DNA from: Uloborus plumipes
Taxonomy: Eukaryota; Arthropoda; Arachnida; Araneae; Uloboridae
Direction of reading: 5' to 3'
Assembly: GCA_038373865.1 (NCBI GenBank)
Contig: JAXGGA010004756.1
Coordinates: forward strand, 1 to 64,000
Length of the DNA: 64,000 bases
Part shown: positions 23,445 through 35,528 of the stretch, piece after piece
How positions within the stretch are numbered: position 1 is the stretch's first letter
Layout of the letters: each line of letters opens with the position of its first letter
Translations under genes and position numbers: made by a program
The notes under the pieces: generated by a model
The model's input: only the letters and a program-made list of their open reading frames with translations
What the model was told of the DNA's origin: nothing
Database searches by the model: none

Positions 23445-26400
23445 GCGGCCTGAATCTTTTTCAAGGACCATTTCGGAACACCTGTCACGAATTTCCATTC
23501 ATCCCCCGCCGCTTGTCACACTACAATATACACATCCTCGTCACCTGAATAGAACCATCTAGACTTGGAACCCCCACACGGGAAATAAAATGCTTCTTTT
23601 TTGTAAACGGCATAAACAAGGAATCATGTGAAAGATTAGATCCAGATGCAAATGTATAATTTTTAAGTATGTTAACTGCAATTTTTTTTCTAAGTTCTCT
23701 CACAGGAAAATTTATTTATTTTATTATCTTTTTTATTTTATTTTATTTATTTTTCCTTACAATTTTTAAAACCTGACGGCAGCGTGAAATTTATCTATGA
23801 ATTCGTAGAAATGCCAAATGCTGGTACATAAAATTTGATGCATCAATAAAACATTTTACATAAGTTTGTATCAACTTTTAAGTTTTTTATTCAAACGAAA
23901 ATCATTCTTTCCCAATTTGAAATTGACTTCACAACAAATTCACTGGTATAAAAACGCAAATGTTGTAAATTTCCACTACGTTTTATTTCTTTACTTATTA
24001 TCTTAATTCTCTTTCCCCTTTTTTTAATTAGTAAAAGTATATTTTAAATAACCTTACAATTCTGCTGCAAGAGTAACCCGCCTCTTTGCTTGAAACACGA
24101 GAAATCTTTTTGCGATAAATATTTAGCGCGTTTTTGTTGTTTTGCTAACATAAAAATTCAAAAAGAGAGAGGATTTAAAAATTCTCACCGCGATTTTTGT
24201 TTTTTTTTTTTTTTTTAATGTGACCATTTTTACGACTATACTCATTTAAGGTTTTCATTAGAAATTCATAAATTTTATAAGGTGAAAAAAAAATTCCTCA
24301 ACAAAAATTTAAAATAAAATGTTAATAAGTAATCATTTCATTTCAAACAGTCCATGAGCCTTGTTCGAAAAACCAACTACAAAAAATTAGCTATTACTGT
24401 TACACTACAGAGCGAACTGCGCTAGCATTTCATGGCGTACAGGTGCTGTAAATCATTACCAGGTTAATAAAATTCTTCAAATTTTAAAGCATGGTCCAGT
24501 CAAACAATTATTTATTTTCAACCGCAAGAACAAAATACAGTGGTCGCCGCTTACATAAATCACGTTTATTCTAGACAGTTTTGTTTCAATGAAGCATCTT
24601 ATTTAATTAGGCGGCTAGTTCAATAAAGCTGAATATTGTTCTGTTTTGACGATTTGATTCATTGAAGCGGTTGATTCAATTAACCGGCGTCGGAACAAGC
24701 CATATACATAGATGTGCATATATACATTTATCCGTTTTTAGAAGCACTCTGAGAACTGTACAGAATATCTTTTTGTAAAACCCCATCTAAACAGAACCAC
24801 GGCAAAAGTATAAACACTCGCACAGCTTGTTTTCAACGCCAAAGATCAACGATAACATAGGAAAAAAAGGAACCGACAATGAACTATTAATACAAGCAAA
24901 GGTTTCAACAGGAAGCGCGGAAACGCCCTCTTTTCGGATATTGCACCCAACCAGAGGATGTAAGAATAAAGAAAATTAAGAGAGAGAGGGGGGAAAAAAA
25001 AAGAGAGTAAATATTATGATAAGCCAATCGGGGCAGAAATTTGCGTTAAAATAGCATCGTGCGTCTGTTTGCATTTTGCAGGAGCTTTGGGATTTGTCCG
25101 TTAGGATTCCAAAGCTAATTTAAGATTTCGGGCAAAATTATTTAGGTTGACTCTTACTTATTTTGGATAAAATTGTCGATGCATGGACTGACTGAGCTAC
25201 ATAAGTAATTCGAATGCTGTTAAGGGGTCATTCTACGGAAACCGTTATTTTGTCCAACACGTGACAGATTTATGTATTATATCAAAAATCATTTTAAAAT
25301 TTAAAAGGAAGAACAAAATTCGGTTGCTTCAAAAGTCACAAAGTTTATTTAAATAAGATGAGCTGTAAAAGCAGCGAATTGCGATAATTTCAGAACCAGC
25401 AGTCAGTTCTTTTTGTTTACTACGATTAGACAGGACAAAGTGCGTATTATAATAGATGAAAAGTTATATTTCAACTAAAAGTAATATTTAAAAACAACAA
25501 ACACGAGATAGCCCAAATTTGTTCGTTTTGAAACATTGAAATTCAAGAAAATATTTTCTTTTATTGAATAAGATAAACTGTTCTTTTGCTAAAAAATGTA
25601 CATTTTCAGTCGGATGTCCCCAATGTAAAAATGCATAGCAGAAAAAAAGAATCATTTCGTTATTGTTTAAAGTCAAAGAATTTCAACGCAATCACAATAA
25701 ATTCATCTGAAGAAGATGCATTATAAATAAAACTTCGAAAGAACAAATTCACGGAACTAGTGTTTGACTGAACAAACATATAGAAAAGAACCACTCATAT
25801 CTGTGGCCAAACCTTGAGCACATTTTCGAGTATTTGTTACCACACTTAACAATAGCTATGACGCGTTCCCTTTACAAGAAGCATGCGCAATTCTGATTAA
25901 TATGAACTTGACTCCAAAACACATGTACACAGCAGCTACGCATAGTCCAAGTATTTCGCCCGAAACACTACTTGAATTGTTCGTGGGTGACGCGTATCTG
26001 TTTACGCGTGGTTGACACTGCAAGTGACGCAATGGTCCTCGCGCATCAAGTAAAGAATCGTCGGTTGAAAACAAGTGGCGCGACCCAGAAGGTGAAAAAT
26101 GAGGCACGATGTTGCGACACGTTTCGCTTTCTTGTGTTCCTTCCACCATTCTATTTTCCAATCGCAAGAAAGCGTCCCTTTTCGAATGGTAAAGTAACTG
26201 TCATAAATAGCCATTGGCGCAACAATGAATGCGGAATAAGCTTGACATGCATGCGCTCGGAATGGAACGCGCATAGCGCGATTCTGAAGTTGAATGGCAT
26301 GTTCTTGAGAAGTGGACAGTTTTGCCCAAGTGCGAAATTCTATTTAATATTTATGATCTTCAAGAAAGAATAAAAAAAAAACTTTTCAACGCTACTTCAA

Positions 26401-27196
26401 ATGTCAAAAATTTGGGTTCGAAATCCTGACAGTATAAACGAAAGAAAAAAAATGAATTAATCATTTGAAATACCATAAATAACATTGAGAAAAATAGCAT
26501 TGAAAGAAGGACTTTAAATATTGTTTGGTACTTCCTTATATGTAAAAAAAAAAAGAAATTCAGCATTTTTTCGGTTGTTGTTATGAATTAAATAAATCAT
26601 TCATTTTTTGAACAATTCGTGAATTTCAATTACAAGTGCTGATTTCGAATTCCAAACTAAAGTCAAACGAATATTTTGTCATAAATCATGCCTAACTGTC
26701 GCCTATTTCTGGTACTGCTTTGCAAGTATTTTTGTGATGACGACACAATATTTGAAGTAAGACCTGACATCATACTCAACGTGTTATATATTTCGATACC
26801 TCAAATAATTTCAAGAATACACAACTCGTTTATACATTTACATCCAAGATAAATTTAATAATTTTAAAGCCATAAACACTGAAATAAAATGCTAAGTGAT
26901 TTTAACTCGGCAAGTTGTTGACGAATGATTTTACGAACTCTTAGGGACCACGGAAAACCTCTCATGGTGTTCGCCCCTGTTCTATATCTTTCATGCACAT
27001 CTATACGAAAACATAAATCTATTTATTTTATAATATAGAGCATTTTTTTTTTCAAAGTCTACACTGTTACTTATTACTACTATGTTATTGTTATTTCTCC
27101 TAAGTCTCAGTGAATTGTTTAGTTGATATGCAAATTGTCATTTACAGATTTTAGTAGAAGTATTTGTGTTTTAGCACTCATTTGATAACATAGATA
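23445..27196. other. 3.7 kb of AT-rich non-coding DNA
   Basis: No gene or complete transposon is identified. It has a TTTTATTTTATTT repeat near 23715-23755, a 16-base T run near 24203, and a GAGAGAGAGGGG patch near 24985. Overlapping short frames lie on both strands at 25856-26373 (plus 133 codons; minus 103 and 90 codons) in a patch slightly richer in GC. No domain is recognisable in any of them. Confidence 0.45.
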
Positions 27197-27305
27197 ATAG
27201 AGGTCCCCCCCCCCTTCCCATCCATAAAACACCTCTGAAAATTTCAATGGCGCAGTCTATGTCGTGACCCCCCCCCCCTCTCCCCGCACTTTTGGCCACC
27301 TCTAT
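27197..27305. repeat. C-tract segment bounded by short inverted repeats
   Basis: ATAGAGGT (27197-27204) and ACCTCTAT (27298-27305) enclose 109 bp containing C runs of 10 (27205-27214) and 11 (27268-27278) bases. It may be a tiny decayed MITE. The ends are too short to classify. Confidence 0.4.
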
Positions 27306-27356
27306 AAATCATATGACACATGATGTTGCTGCAATAGTCACAGCCGATTATGCCTC

Positions 27357-28085
27357 TTCCATCACGTTTTATACACATGATAAACAGTCAATTCACTTGT
27401 GGCAACATTTTATGCCCCAATGATTCATTCTTACAAACTGATAGAAGATTCAATATTTCATAAAATGCAAAACATCGACAGCAAGATTAACTGTGAGTAG
27501 CTCGTAAAATAGCGGGAGTTTGAAAAATTGGAGATTCGCAAAAGTCAAATGCCTACTGAATTATTAATAGAAACATCAAAAGGCAGTAAATTCCTGGACC
27601 ATAAAAACAACGAAAAACATTTAACTGGACATGTAAAGCAGGATAATTCATATTCAATTCAGCATAAAACAGTTATGATCATATTAATCGTAAATTTAAT
27701 ACAAACATCCATTCCCATCACGATTTGTACGTATTAGAATAAAGCTTCATTTTATATTTTGTAATGCATTTCATGTCCTAATAATTCATTCTTAAAAGCT
27801 AAAAGAAAATACAAAAAGTTTGTAAAATGCGGAATATCCACGCCAAAGTAACTAGCTCGTAAAACAGCGAGTGTTTGTAAAATTAAAAGTTCATGAAAGT
27901 TAAGGGAAAATGCATTTTTATGGAAGAATCAAAAGACGGTAAATCTCTGGGCTAGTAAATCAACATTAAAAAAAACTTTTCACATAAAGTAAGAAAATTC
28001 ATATTGAATCCAACCTATAACATCAACATGGTTATTGCAAGTCCAACATAAACACCCATAAAATTTTCTGGTATTTCCCCTTCGT
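27357..28085. repeat. Diverged tandem duplication, ~361-bp period
   Basis: Two related units lie head to tail. Paired landmarks are GATTCATTCTTA (27422) and AATTCATTCTTA (27783), TAGCTCGTAAAATAGCGGGAG (minus its last base, ~27497) and TAGCTCGTAAAACAGCGAG (~27852), and ATCAAAAGGCAGTAAAT (~27575) and ATCAAAAGACGGTAAAT (~27927). The reading frame at 27528-27737 is not preserved in the second unit, which argues against coding. Confidence 0.75.
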
Positions 28086-28553
28086 GGGATTATTTAACTG
28101 ATTTCCTGTTGATAAAGATTGAATTTCACAACCCCATGACGCATCAAACCTCAAAAAGAAAAGGGGGGTGGCATACTTCCACACGATGTTACATTTTTAA
28201 ATCATCACCCAGAATCGTAATGCATTTACGCAAGCATCCATCCATTTCTTTTCATTCCCAAATTCTTTCCAAGATAAATATTTACAGAAACCAAAACGGA
28301 GAGACATTTTCTACAGGTTTAAAAACAGGAAGGCGCACATTCCAAAGAATATCTCTTCAAGGACAAGTCAAAAGCGACGCTTTTCAAGGATTCCATACAC
28401 ATTTTCGAACGAACAATTGCTCTAAAATATGCATCATTTATGAAATATAAAAGAATAATATTTCCTATTTCACTTTTTCTTTCTTTTGAAATAATACACG
28501 TCAATGGTTTCTGTGTTTATTTATTGTTTGATTTTTGTTGGTGTTTGCGTATT
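28086..28553. other. Non-coding DNA
   Basis: A 113-codon frame (28109-28450, plus) lies here but has no recognisable motif and is AT-driven. I see no repeat family. Confidence 0.35.
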
Positions 28554-28642
28554 GTTGGGGCAAACCTAACTTGACAGCATTGCGAAGGTTACGCAGATAC
28601 TAATCACAGCTTACGACTCTGCCAGGCTAGCTTTGCCCCAAC
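28554..28642. mobile_element. Compact 89-bp inverted-repeat element
   Basis: The left end GTTGGGGCAAACCTAACTT is mirrored by the right end read inward, GTTGGGGCAAAGCTAGCCT. An eleven-base perfect match is followed by imperfect pairing that includes TTGACAG/CTGGCAG. As RNA it would fold into one long hairpin. No clear target duplication is seen. It is either a minimal MITE or a stand-alone hairpin. Confidence 0.6.
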
Positions 28643-28983
28643 TATAGATTGAAAGATATAATTTAATGCTTCTTCGCTGACACGGATTGTTAGGAGATAA
28701 GTGATCGGAAGATGAGGATTACTCATGATGCAGCATTTTGTACCATAAATATATGTTTTTTTGTGCTATTTACAATCTTTTTTCACTTATGAAAATAAAT
28801 ATTTTTCAAAATACCACAGCAATCCCAATTTAAATTCATAAGATATTACCAATTGTTATGTGGGAAAAAATGCACGTACACATTCAAAAGGAAAAGATAG
28901 GGAGAAAAAAACTACTATTGAATTGTTTCGTTAAAGGAAAGATATTCTACAAAGCAATTGAGCAAAAAGACGTTAAGCTAATA
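28643..28983. other. Non-coding spacer
   Basis: AT-rich. The four bases before 28984 are AATA, the candidate target site of the composite element that follows. Confidence 0.4.
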
Positions 28984-29199
28984 CTGCCGTGGGCAGGTAA
29001 ACGGCAGTATCTGCAAAAATGAGTTTTCGAGATATTTGAAGAAACGCGTTTTTGATTTCCCACAAACATCTATGAAACATTGAACTTCAAACATAGGCGA
29101 TACTATATGTTTATACCGATATATTTTTTGGGTAATCGATTGAATTTTGATTTTGCAAGCGCAGAGAGAGGTAAAGCAGATACTGCCGTTTACCTGCCC
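28984..29199. mobile_element. Left end module of the composite, inverted-repeat bounded
   Basis: A 24-bp stretch starting GGGCAGGTAAACGGCAGT at 28991-29014 is perfectly complementary to 29176-29199. The module is thus itself a ~210-bp MITE-like unit. Its first 30 bases also self-pair (ACTGCCG with CGGCAGT). The right end of the composite has a matching duplicated terminus, from 31158 and 31332. Confidence 0.7.
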
Positions 29200-29488
29200 T
29201 TTTCATTCTAAATGTCATGCGGAATTGACTGGCAGTCGGCAGTAACTGCACAGTATGCTACTAAATGTCCAGTATTTACATATTCGACCACATGCGGAGT
29301 AGATATTTTATTACGAAATATATTATTGCATTGTGAATGATATGTTTTATTTAAAAATATACATAAATACCGCGTATCCACTTGATATAGATTTAATATA
29401 AACGAACACGAAATATAATTAAAAAATATAATGAAACTGTATTGTATTATGCAAAATATGAAGCAAAACGATGATTCTTCAGCCATTT

Positions 29489-29823
29489 TTACTTCCTTTT
29501 ACTTAGTAAAGGAAGTATTGTGATCACAAAGAAAATTTCACTCAAAATTTGGTCTAAATTTTTATTTTGCTCACCACCGAATGAATATTGAGTAGTTTTT
29601 TTAACCCATCAGTACGTGCATATGTACTTACTAACATATAAACAGCAGAAATATCCTTTTCGACTATGCCCCAGTTAATTACGACGAGTTTTCTCGTGAC
29701 GTCTGTATGTACGTATATATGTGCGTATGTATGTATGCCTGTCGCATAACTCAAAAACTTTTTGCCGTAGAAGCTTCTAGTTTGGTATGTAGGCTCTGAG
29801 GGCGGTCTAGTTGTAGACCTCTC
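29489..29823. repeat. Dispersed-repeat segment with terminal hairpin and GTAT microsatellite
   Basis: It starts with an imperfect hairpin (ACTTCCTTTTACTTAGTAAA, then GGAAGT), passes through TTTCACTCAAAATTTGG, and reaches a GTATGTAC/GTATGTAT microsatellite at ~29705-29737, followed by GTCGCATAACTCAAAAAC. This resembles the microsatellite-plus-'taact' layout at 0.65-0.72 kb. A minus-strand 98-codon frame crosses it and is not considered a gene. Confidence 0.5.
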
Positions 29824-31029
29824 CTTGTGGTTGCATTCGAATGTTCCCAAGGGGGTCTTTTACCCCCTTTGTGGGGTAAATCAATGTTAATTTCAATGCA
29901 GATTGAGTGATATGATTTAATGCAACTACTTGACAATATATCGCCAAACTTTTAGTCGCCAAGTATTTGCCGAAAAGTTGGCGACAAATTTGGCGAAAAA
30001 ATGTTTTTTTTTTTTTTAAATTTGGATTCAATTTGGCGTTATTGGGAACATTTTGCGAAAAATTCACTGAATCATGTTAAAATCGGCGATATTTAGAAAA
30101 TAAATCATTGTAAAACATTATGTTGCATTGATTCGTGACGAACTGGGGGTGTAAATATTTGAGTTGTTATCTTGCTCACTCTAATGCACTATTTTAACAC
30201 TTGAGGCATTTATTATGGAATTTAAACGTAAAAGGAATTAGTGTGGCGTTCACACCAGATGTTTTAAAATAACTACAAATCAGCTAATGCTTTGTACTTT
30301 GCATCAAAACAAGAAATCACTTTGAGAAAAAGAGCGCTTGAAATGCTTGTTGTGCTGACGATTTTTTTCAAGTACTATTAAAAATGCAACAGCTAGAGAT
30401 TTAACTACAAAAACAATCTCTATTAGTATGAAAGCAACTGTAATTAAAAGAAAACAAAACAATGTAAATAAAATCATTTCATTGTTGCATTTTTGTTTGT
30501 CGTCTGCCAAGTTTGGCTTGTGTATCTTTGAAATCGCGAAAAATATTGTCTGCTAGTGGAGAGAAACTTTATTTGAAAGAAAAAAAATCTGGTATGGACC
30601 CCACACTACTTCCTTTTATGTGTAAATTTCTTAGTAGATGCCTTAAGTAAGTAATAGTGCTTGGAATGAGCAAGAAACAATTCAAACATTTACGCCCCTA
30701 ATGTGCCACGAAACAATGCAAAAAATGATTTACAACGATTCATTTTCAAAATATCGCCAATTTTAGCATCATTCAGTGGATTTTTCGCAAAACACCGCCA
30801 ATAGCGCTAAATTGAACCCAAACTCATAAAATAATTTTTTTCGCCAAATTTTTGGCCAATTTGGCGATAGATCACCAAGTTGGCGACAAGCACTTGGCGA
30901 CCAACAGCTTGGCGATATATCGCCAAGTGGTAGCGCCAATTTATATCTCTTAAGTCTGCTTTGATATTAACACTGATTCACCCCATAAAGGAATAAAACA
31001 CCCCCTTGGGAACATTCAAGTGCAACCAA
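29824..31029. repeat. Large diverged foldback inside the composite element
   Basis: The arms are about 450-480 bp (roughly 29824-30290 and 30590-31029). Paired landmarks, left then right read inward, are: GAATGTTCCCAAGGGGGT in both; TGGGGTAAATCA and TGGGGTGAATCA; ATATCGCCAA in both; TTGGCGAAAAAA in both; GCGAAAAATTCACTGAAT and GCGAAAAATCCACTGAAT; and TCTTGCTCA with TTCTTGCTCA. The centre (~30290-30590) is mostly unpaired. The arms differ by many substitutions and indels, so the foldback is old. There is no coding content. Confidence 0.85.
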
Positions 31030-31359
31030 TGACCTCCCATGACCTCCTATTAGGGCACCCCTACTTTCGTTCAGTTTAGGTACAAAGGAAAACGGTTTTT
31101 GCGGCTTGATGAAATTTTTGCACAGCGATTCATATTATGTTCATCCTGCAGACATGCAGATACTGCCGTTTACCTGCCCACAGCAAGGAAAAATGCAGTT
31201 ACTGCTAATTACCATTGGTTAAAAAACAGTTTTTTTTCATCGGAAACCAAAAAAAGATGCTTGTACCATAAAACTAATGTAACATAGATTTCAAAAATGC
31301 AAAAAAATGAAAATCGAAAAATTTGCAGTTACTGCCCTTTACCTGCCCACGGCAGAATA

Positions 31360-32370
31360 CTAGTACGTCGTCAATGGAGGGGGGGAAAAGGGAACTCATT
31401 ATAGAATTTGGAATACAAATAAAAATTGACCTTCTATGCTGGAGGTCTGCACAGGTTCTACAAGCGTTTAACCAGATCAACGGCATGGGATCATGTTAAT
31501 TTCTGCAGAATTCCAAAGTTGGGATTTATATAATAATATCTACATTTTACAGCGATATTTATTGTGTTTTGAGCAGCACTAAGTTGTGGAGAAATGAAAA
31601 AATATCCCATTGTTATTGCTAAAATGGAATAAGCAGCTTAGTGGCGTAGAAAAGGAGGTGGTCTATCAGGTCCAAAACATTCCCTGAAACATCAAAATGA
31701 AAGTCTACAGTTAAAATTAAAGAGGTGTTGTCTTCCGTTTTTAAGTTTTTCGTTTTTAATCATAACCAAATTAATTTCGTATAGGTATGACAGTCTATGT
31801 AAAAAATAATTTTTTAATAATTTAAATGTTCAATTTAGTCGCTATTGCATTGACCATGATGAGATCGGCGTTGACAGATAGATCTAAATTCGCAAACACA
31901 ATTTTCTGAGTTATCACAGTTTTGTTTTCAACAAAGTTTTTCTGCTCCCTTTGTTTTCAGATGCAAACGACCGCTAAACTTCGATTATAAGCTACAGATG
32001 TTTAATACCCAGATTGTAATCCTAACTGTTCAGTGCGTTTTTGGCAATGATTTCGTCAGATAAAATGTTCACGGCAATGATATGTTCTTCCAACTCGGTC
32101 CACGTCACTTGCGTATGATAATGTATTTTTCGGAAACATGGTGAGTTTACCTCTTTTCATGATAGCTTTTTATAAGTTTTATATTTCATTACAAAAAGTG
32201 CTATGAAATCCTTTGAATTGATAATGCTAATCGTGTGTTTCAGAAGTCTAGTGCGATTTATATTCGGTACTGAGAAAGTGAAAGAAGGAAACGTTTTAAT
32301 ATCGTTGCAGTTGCTACAGAAAACTTTTACGTACAAGAGGTAAGTTTTTTGGAAGTTTTCCAATCCAAGG
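31360..32370. other. Non-coding DNA
   Basis: No gene. 'TTAGTGGCGTAGAAAAGGAGG' minus its last base, at ~31639, resembles the CAGTGGCGTAG left end of a hAT-like repeat, but I found no right end nearby. Confidence 0.4.
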
Positions 32371-33046
32371 TTAAGGCTACAGTGGACAAATAAAATTGAT
32401 TTTTTTCAATTATTGATTTATATGTCTAAAACTTTGTGTGCTTGTATTGTTGTATATTTACCACATCTAACAGCATAAAAAACACAAATTAGTGCAAAAA
32501 CAATGAATAATTTTTTTCAAATTTCAAATTTAAATATTTTTTTAACAAAATTTCAAAATGTTCCAGGCGTCGCAATTTTTTTTTCAAACTTTGAATTTCC
32601 ACTTAATTTCCAATCATTAGACAAGATTGCATAAAACAATGCATTACATGCAATGTTTTATGTGATAGTTTATGAAATATGGCTAAAAATGAAAATTTAT
32701 ATGATTTTTTCAACTGAAAATTTTTATTTTCATCCCTCTTTTATAAACTATCTCATAAAACATTGCATATAATGCACTGTTTTGTGCCACCAAGCGTAAT
32801 GATTGGAAATTAAGTGGAAATTCAAAGTTTGAAAAAAAATTGTGACGCCTGGAACATTTTGAAATTTTGTTAAAAAATATTTAAATTTGAAATTTGAAAA
32901 AAAAAAAAAGTATTCATTGTTTACACTAATTTGTGTAATTTATGCTTTTAGATGTCGTTAATATACAATAATACAAGCACACAAAGTTTTAGACATATAA
33001 ATCAATAATTGAAAAAAATCAATTTTATTTTCCACTGTAGCCTTAA
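32371..33046. mobile_element. 676-bp foldback element bounded by TTAA
   Basis: Nearly the whole interval is one inverted repeat. TTAAGGCTACAGTGGA at the left matches the right end read inward. The arms run about 325 bp each and meet around 32698-32720. Shared landmarks along the arms include AATTGATTTTTTTCAATTAT, AACTTTGTGTGCTTG, CCAGGCGTC/CCAGGCGTC, TTCCACTTAATTTCCAATCA and GCAATGTTTTATG. TTAA sits at both ends, the target of piggyBac-type elements. It is also self-complementary, so it could simply be part of the repeat. It could form a very long stem if transcribed. Confidence 0.9.
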
Positions 33047-35528
33047 GTGGTTAAATTGATTAAGGTATGCCCGCTGATAGCCTCAATATCAAGAAAAGTT
33101 TGTTCTCAAAGACAGAGAGCAAAAGTATAAGTATAATTTGCACATGGAAACAAAACTAAAGATAAAAAGTTAGTACAATTAAAAGCTGTTAATTATACTT
33201 TCAATGTTGCACTCTGTATTTCAGAACAAACATTTCCTGCTGTTGAGTCTATCATCTGACTTACCTTAATCAACTTAACTTTGGATTGGAATACCACTTG
33301 CACGCAGTTTTTTATAGCATTTGAAACAAACATTACAATATGCGAATATTGGTAAAAAAAATAAGTTGGATTGAATAGACAGGAAAAAAATAAAAGAAAT
33401 GAAAGATTTAAAACTGAGGTACAATGAACTAAACCTTGAGAATTTCTGGAGGTTTTTATGAAAAAGCCCAACAGCAGTCCGATTTTCATCTCAACACGAA
33501 ATTCATCACACGACCTCAACCGCACTGTTCCGCTTTTGTCACACATCACCTCAGCAATTCCGATTCGTTTTGTAGATTAGTTCGGCACGGAATTGAAACA
33601 AATGGATAATAAATGGGGAAGCATTCAAATTTCAGATTCCCCTCTTTACAATGTGCCGCTGCAGGGGAGGGATTGGGCATCTTCTCTTGGAGCAATGGGC
33701 ACACGCAAAAGAGAAGATGCACTTCCTTCCCATCCCGCTTATCAGTCGCGTGGCAGGTGCATCCGGCGGGAAAAAGGGTCTCGCCATTTTTAACGTTTGC
33801 ACGAGCGAAAGAGGCTTCGGTTGCGTGTTAGCATATGTCCAGATGGAGTGATAGGCCGAACGGTGTTGTGGAAGGATGGATGCCTCCGCAGATATCCCAT
33901 TTCGAATGCTCTGACATGGATCTCGAGATGTCACTCCATGTTGACGCTCTATTAAGGAAATTCGCATTGCAAGAATGTGTCTGTATCCGTGACTGTGGTA
34001 GGAGTGGTGGAATGGGGAGGTTGAGAGTATATATTTTGATTTTGTGATTTCTGTTTAGAGCTGTCTGAGAAGAATTTGATGTGTGTAGTGAAAGCGCTAA
34101 ATGTTATAAACTTGAAATAAAAAAACAAAGGAAAAAATGCATCTCTTTCAGTCTTTTAGTTTTTTCATTTTTTTATTACTCTGCCTTCTTTTACTATTTT
34201 TTTATGTTCTTGGTTACTAATTTTTCAGCAATCATGAAATTGTTTATTGTTTTAAATCTGTTGAGGAAGGCCAGTGGCGGGTTTTCGATTTTTTCGAGCA
34301 GGAGCAAAGTCTGAAACTACTACCCTTCCTCAACTTCCTTCTAGTTTTTGTATCAAGTTTCAAAGACAGAGAAAGGGGTGAATTTGCTTCTCCCAGACAG
34401 TGACGAATTTACAGGACTGACGGCATTTCGAAATGCATTTTTGTGGGTCCCTTTAAGGTGAACAGAAATAAGCAAAATATTTTTCATGTGCTTTTTTAGA
34501 TCTTCCTAAAAGCCTTTCAATGGTTTTTAAAGTTTGTTTTTGACACTTTTCTGAAGACTAAGAAGCAGCTAAAAAAACCCACAACCTTGAATGTGTCAAA
34601 TTATAGCTTGTTACCAAGCAGTCAAAAGCATTTCACGGAAACCGATTATAGTATTAAGAATTGAAAAGTTTGAAATTTAGAATTTTCTAAACGAAGAAAG
34701 GTGAAACATAATCGTGTACAGTTCAACGTAAAGTTTAAATTTCGTATTTAAAAGGAATGTTTTAAATAAACATTATACGCTTAGCGTGACTCCGGTTGCA
34801 AATTGCCAAGCATCGAAAACAGTGTTGGAGTCTACAAGAAAAATAAATAAATTTTCAAACCTCAAAATGCGCATTGAAAGAGGAAGTCATGGAGACAGAA
34901 AACCACCCAATCAACTTGTCTGCCTACAACGTCTCCTATGACATTCTCATCCATTATGCAAACACTCTAGACTAGACCAAGAAATGGAAAAGAAAAAACG
35001 AATATCACCATTTTCTTAACAGGATGAAAACAGAACCTTCACTCTGAAATTGTGATGTTGTTCAACTCAAATGAATTTTTAGCAGAAGTAACAATTTAAG
35101 ACTTTCGAGAAATAAACAAATGCCATTGTGCAACAAAGTAATAGTAGAATCAAACATTAACTAAAATTTGTGCTTTTAACGGTGTTTTATCTTTACTTGG
35201 GTTTGTTATTCAGTGGGAAACAAATCGCAGTTATGCATTTATGCACGAAAAGTCGAATTCGTTTATAACGAACTTTGATAGTGGATTTAACGAGGAAAGG
35301 AAGATTCGTTTGGATCAATGCTGTTTATGGAAAATAACTCATTTTTAACGAGTACATGCCCGTTTTAAAAGGCAATATTTTTGAAATTTATTAAAGTTTC
35401 ATTGACTCCCATCTCATCTCACCAGACCAGCTAATCCTTTCTTTTAACTTTCTTTCCGAATTTCTCAAGTCTACCAAAAATAAGTGATATGTTACAAGTT
35501 AGTTTTTTTAATAGGAAATGAAAAGAGC
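33047..35528. other. Non-coding DNA with a GC-richer patch and a 12-bp hairpin
   Basis: No gene is recognised. The part at 33640-34030 is richer in G and C and has overlapping frames on both strands (plus 33593-33793, 33613-33831, 33651-33851; minus 33632-33967), a pattern of base composition rather than coding. A perfect 12-bp stem, GCATCTTCTCTT (33677-33688) with its complement at 33709-33720, encloses a 20-nt loop. Confidence 0.45.

Larger units (their letters stand above)
28984..31355. mobile_element. 2.37-kb composite palindromic element
   Basis: The left terminus CTGCCGTGGGCAGGTAAACG (28984 on) and the right terminus read inward, CTGCCGTGGGCAGGTAAAGG (from 31355), continue as GGCAGTA.CTGCAAA. 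AATA lies directly outside both ends (28980-28983 and 31356-31359), a plausible 4-bp target duplication. The terminal motif recurs internally: GCAGATACTGCCGTTTACCT plus GCCC at 29176-29199 and from 31158. A shorter relative is at ~29229 (GGCAGTCGGCAGTAACTGC). The interior contains a large foldback (29824-31029) and a repeat starting with an ACTTCCTTTT/GTAAAGGAAGT hairpin near 29490. No transposase remains, so the superfamily is unknown. Confidence 0.65.

Noticed and set aside
25856..26373. Overlapping frames of 90-133 codons on both strands
   Set aside because: Simultaneous openness on both strands in a mildly GC-rich patch points to lack of AT-rich stop codons rather than coding.
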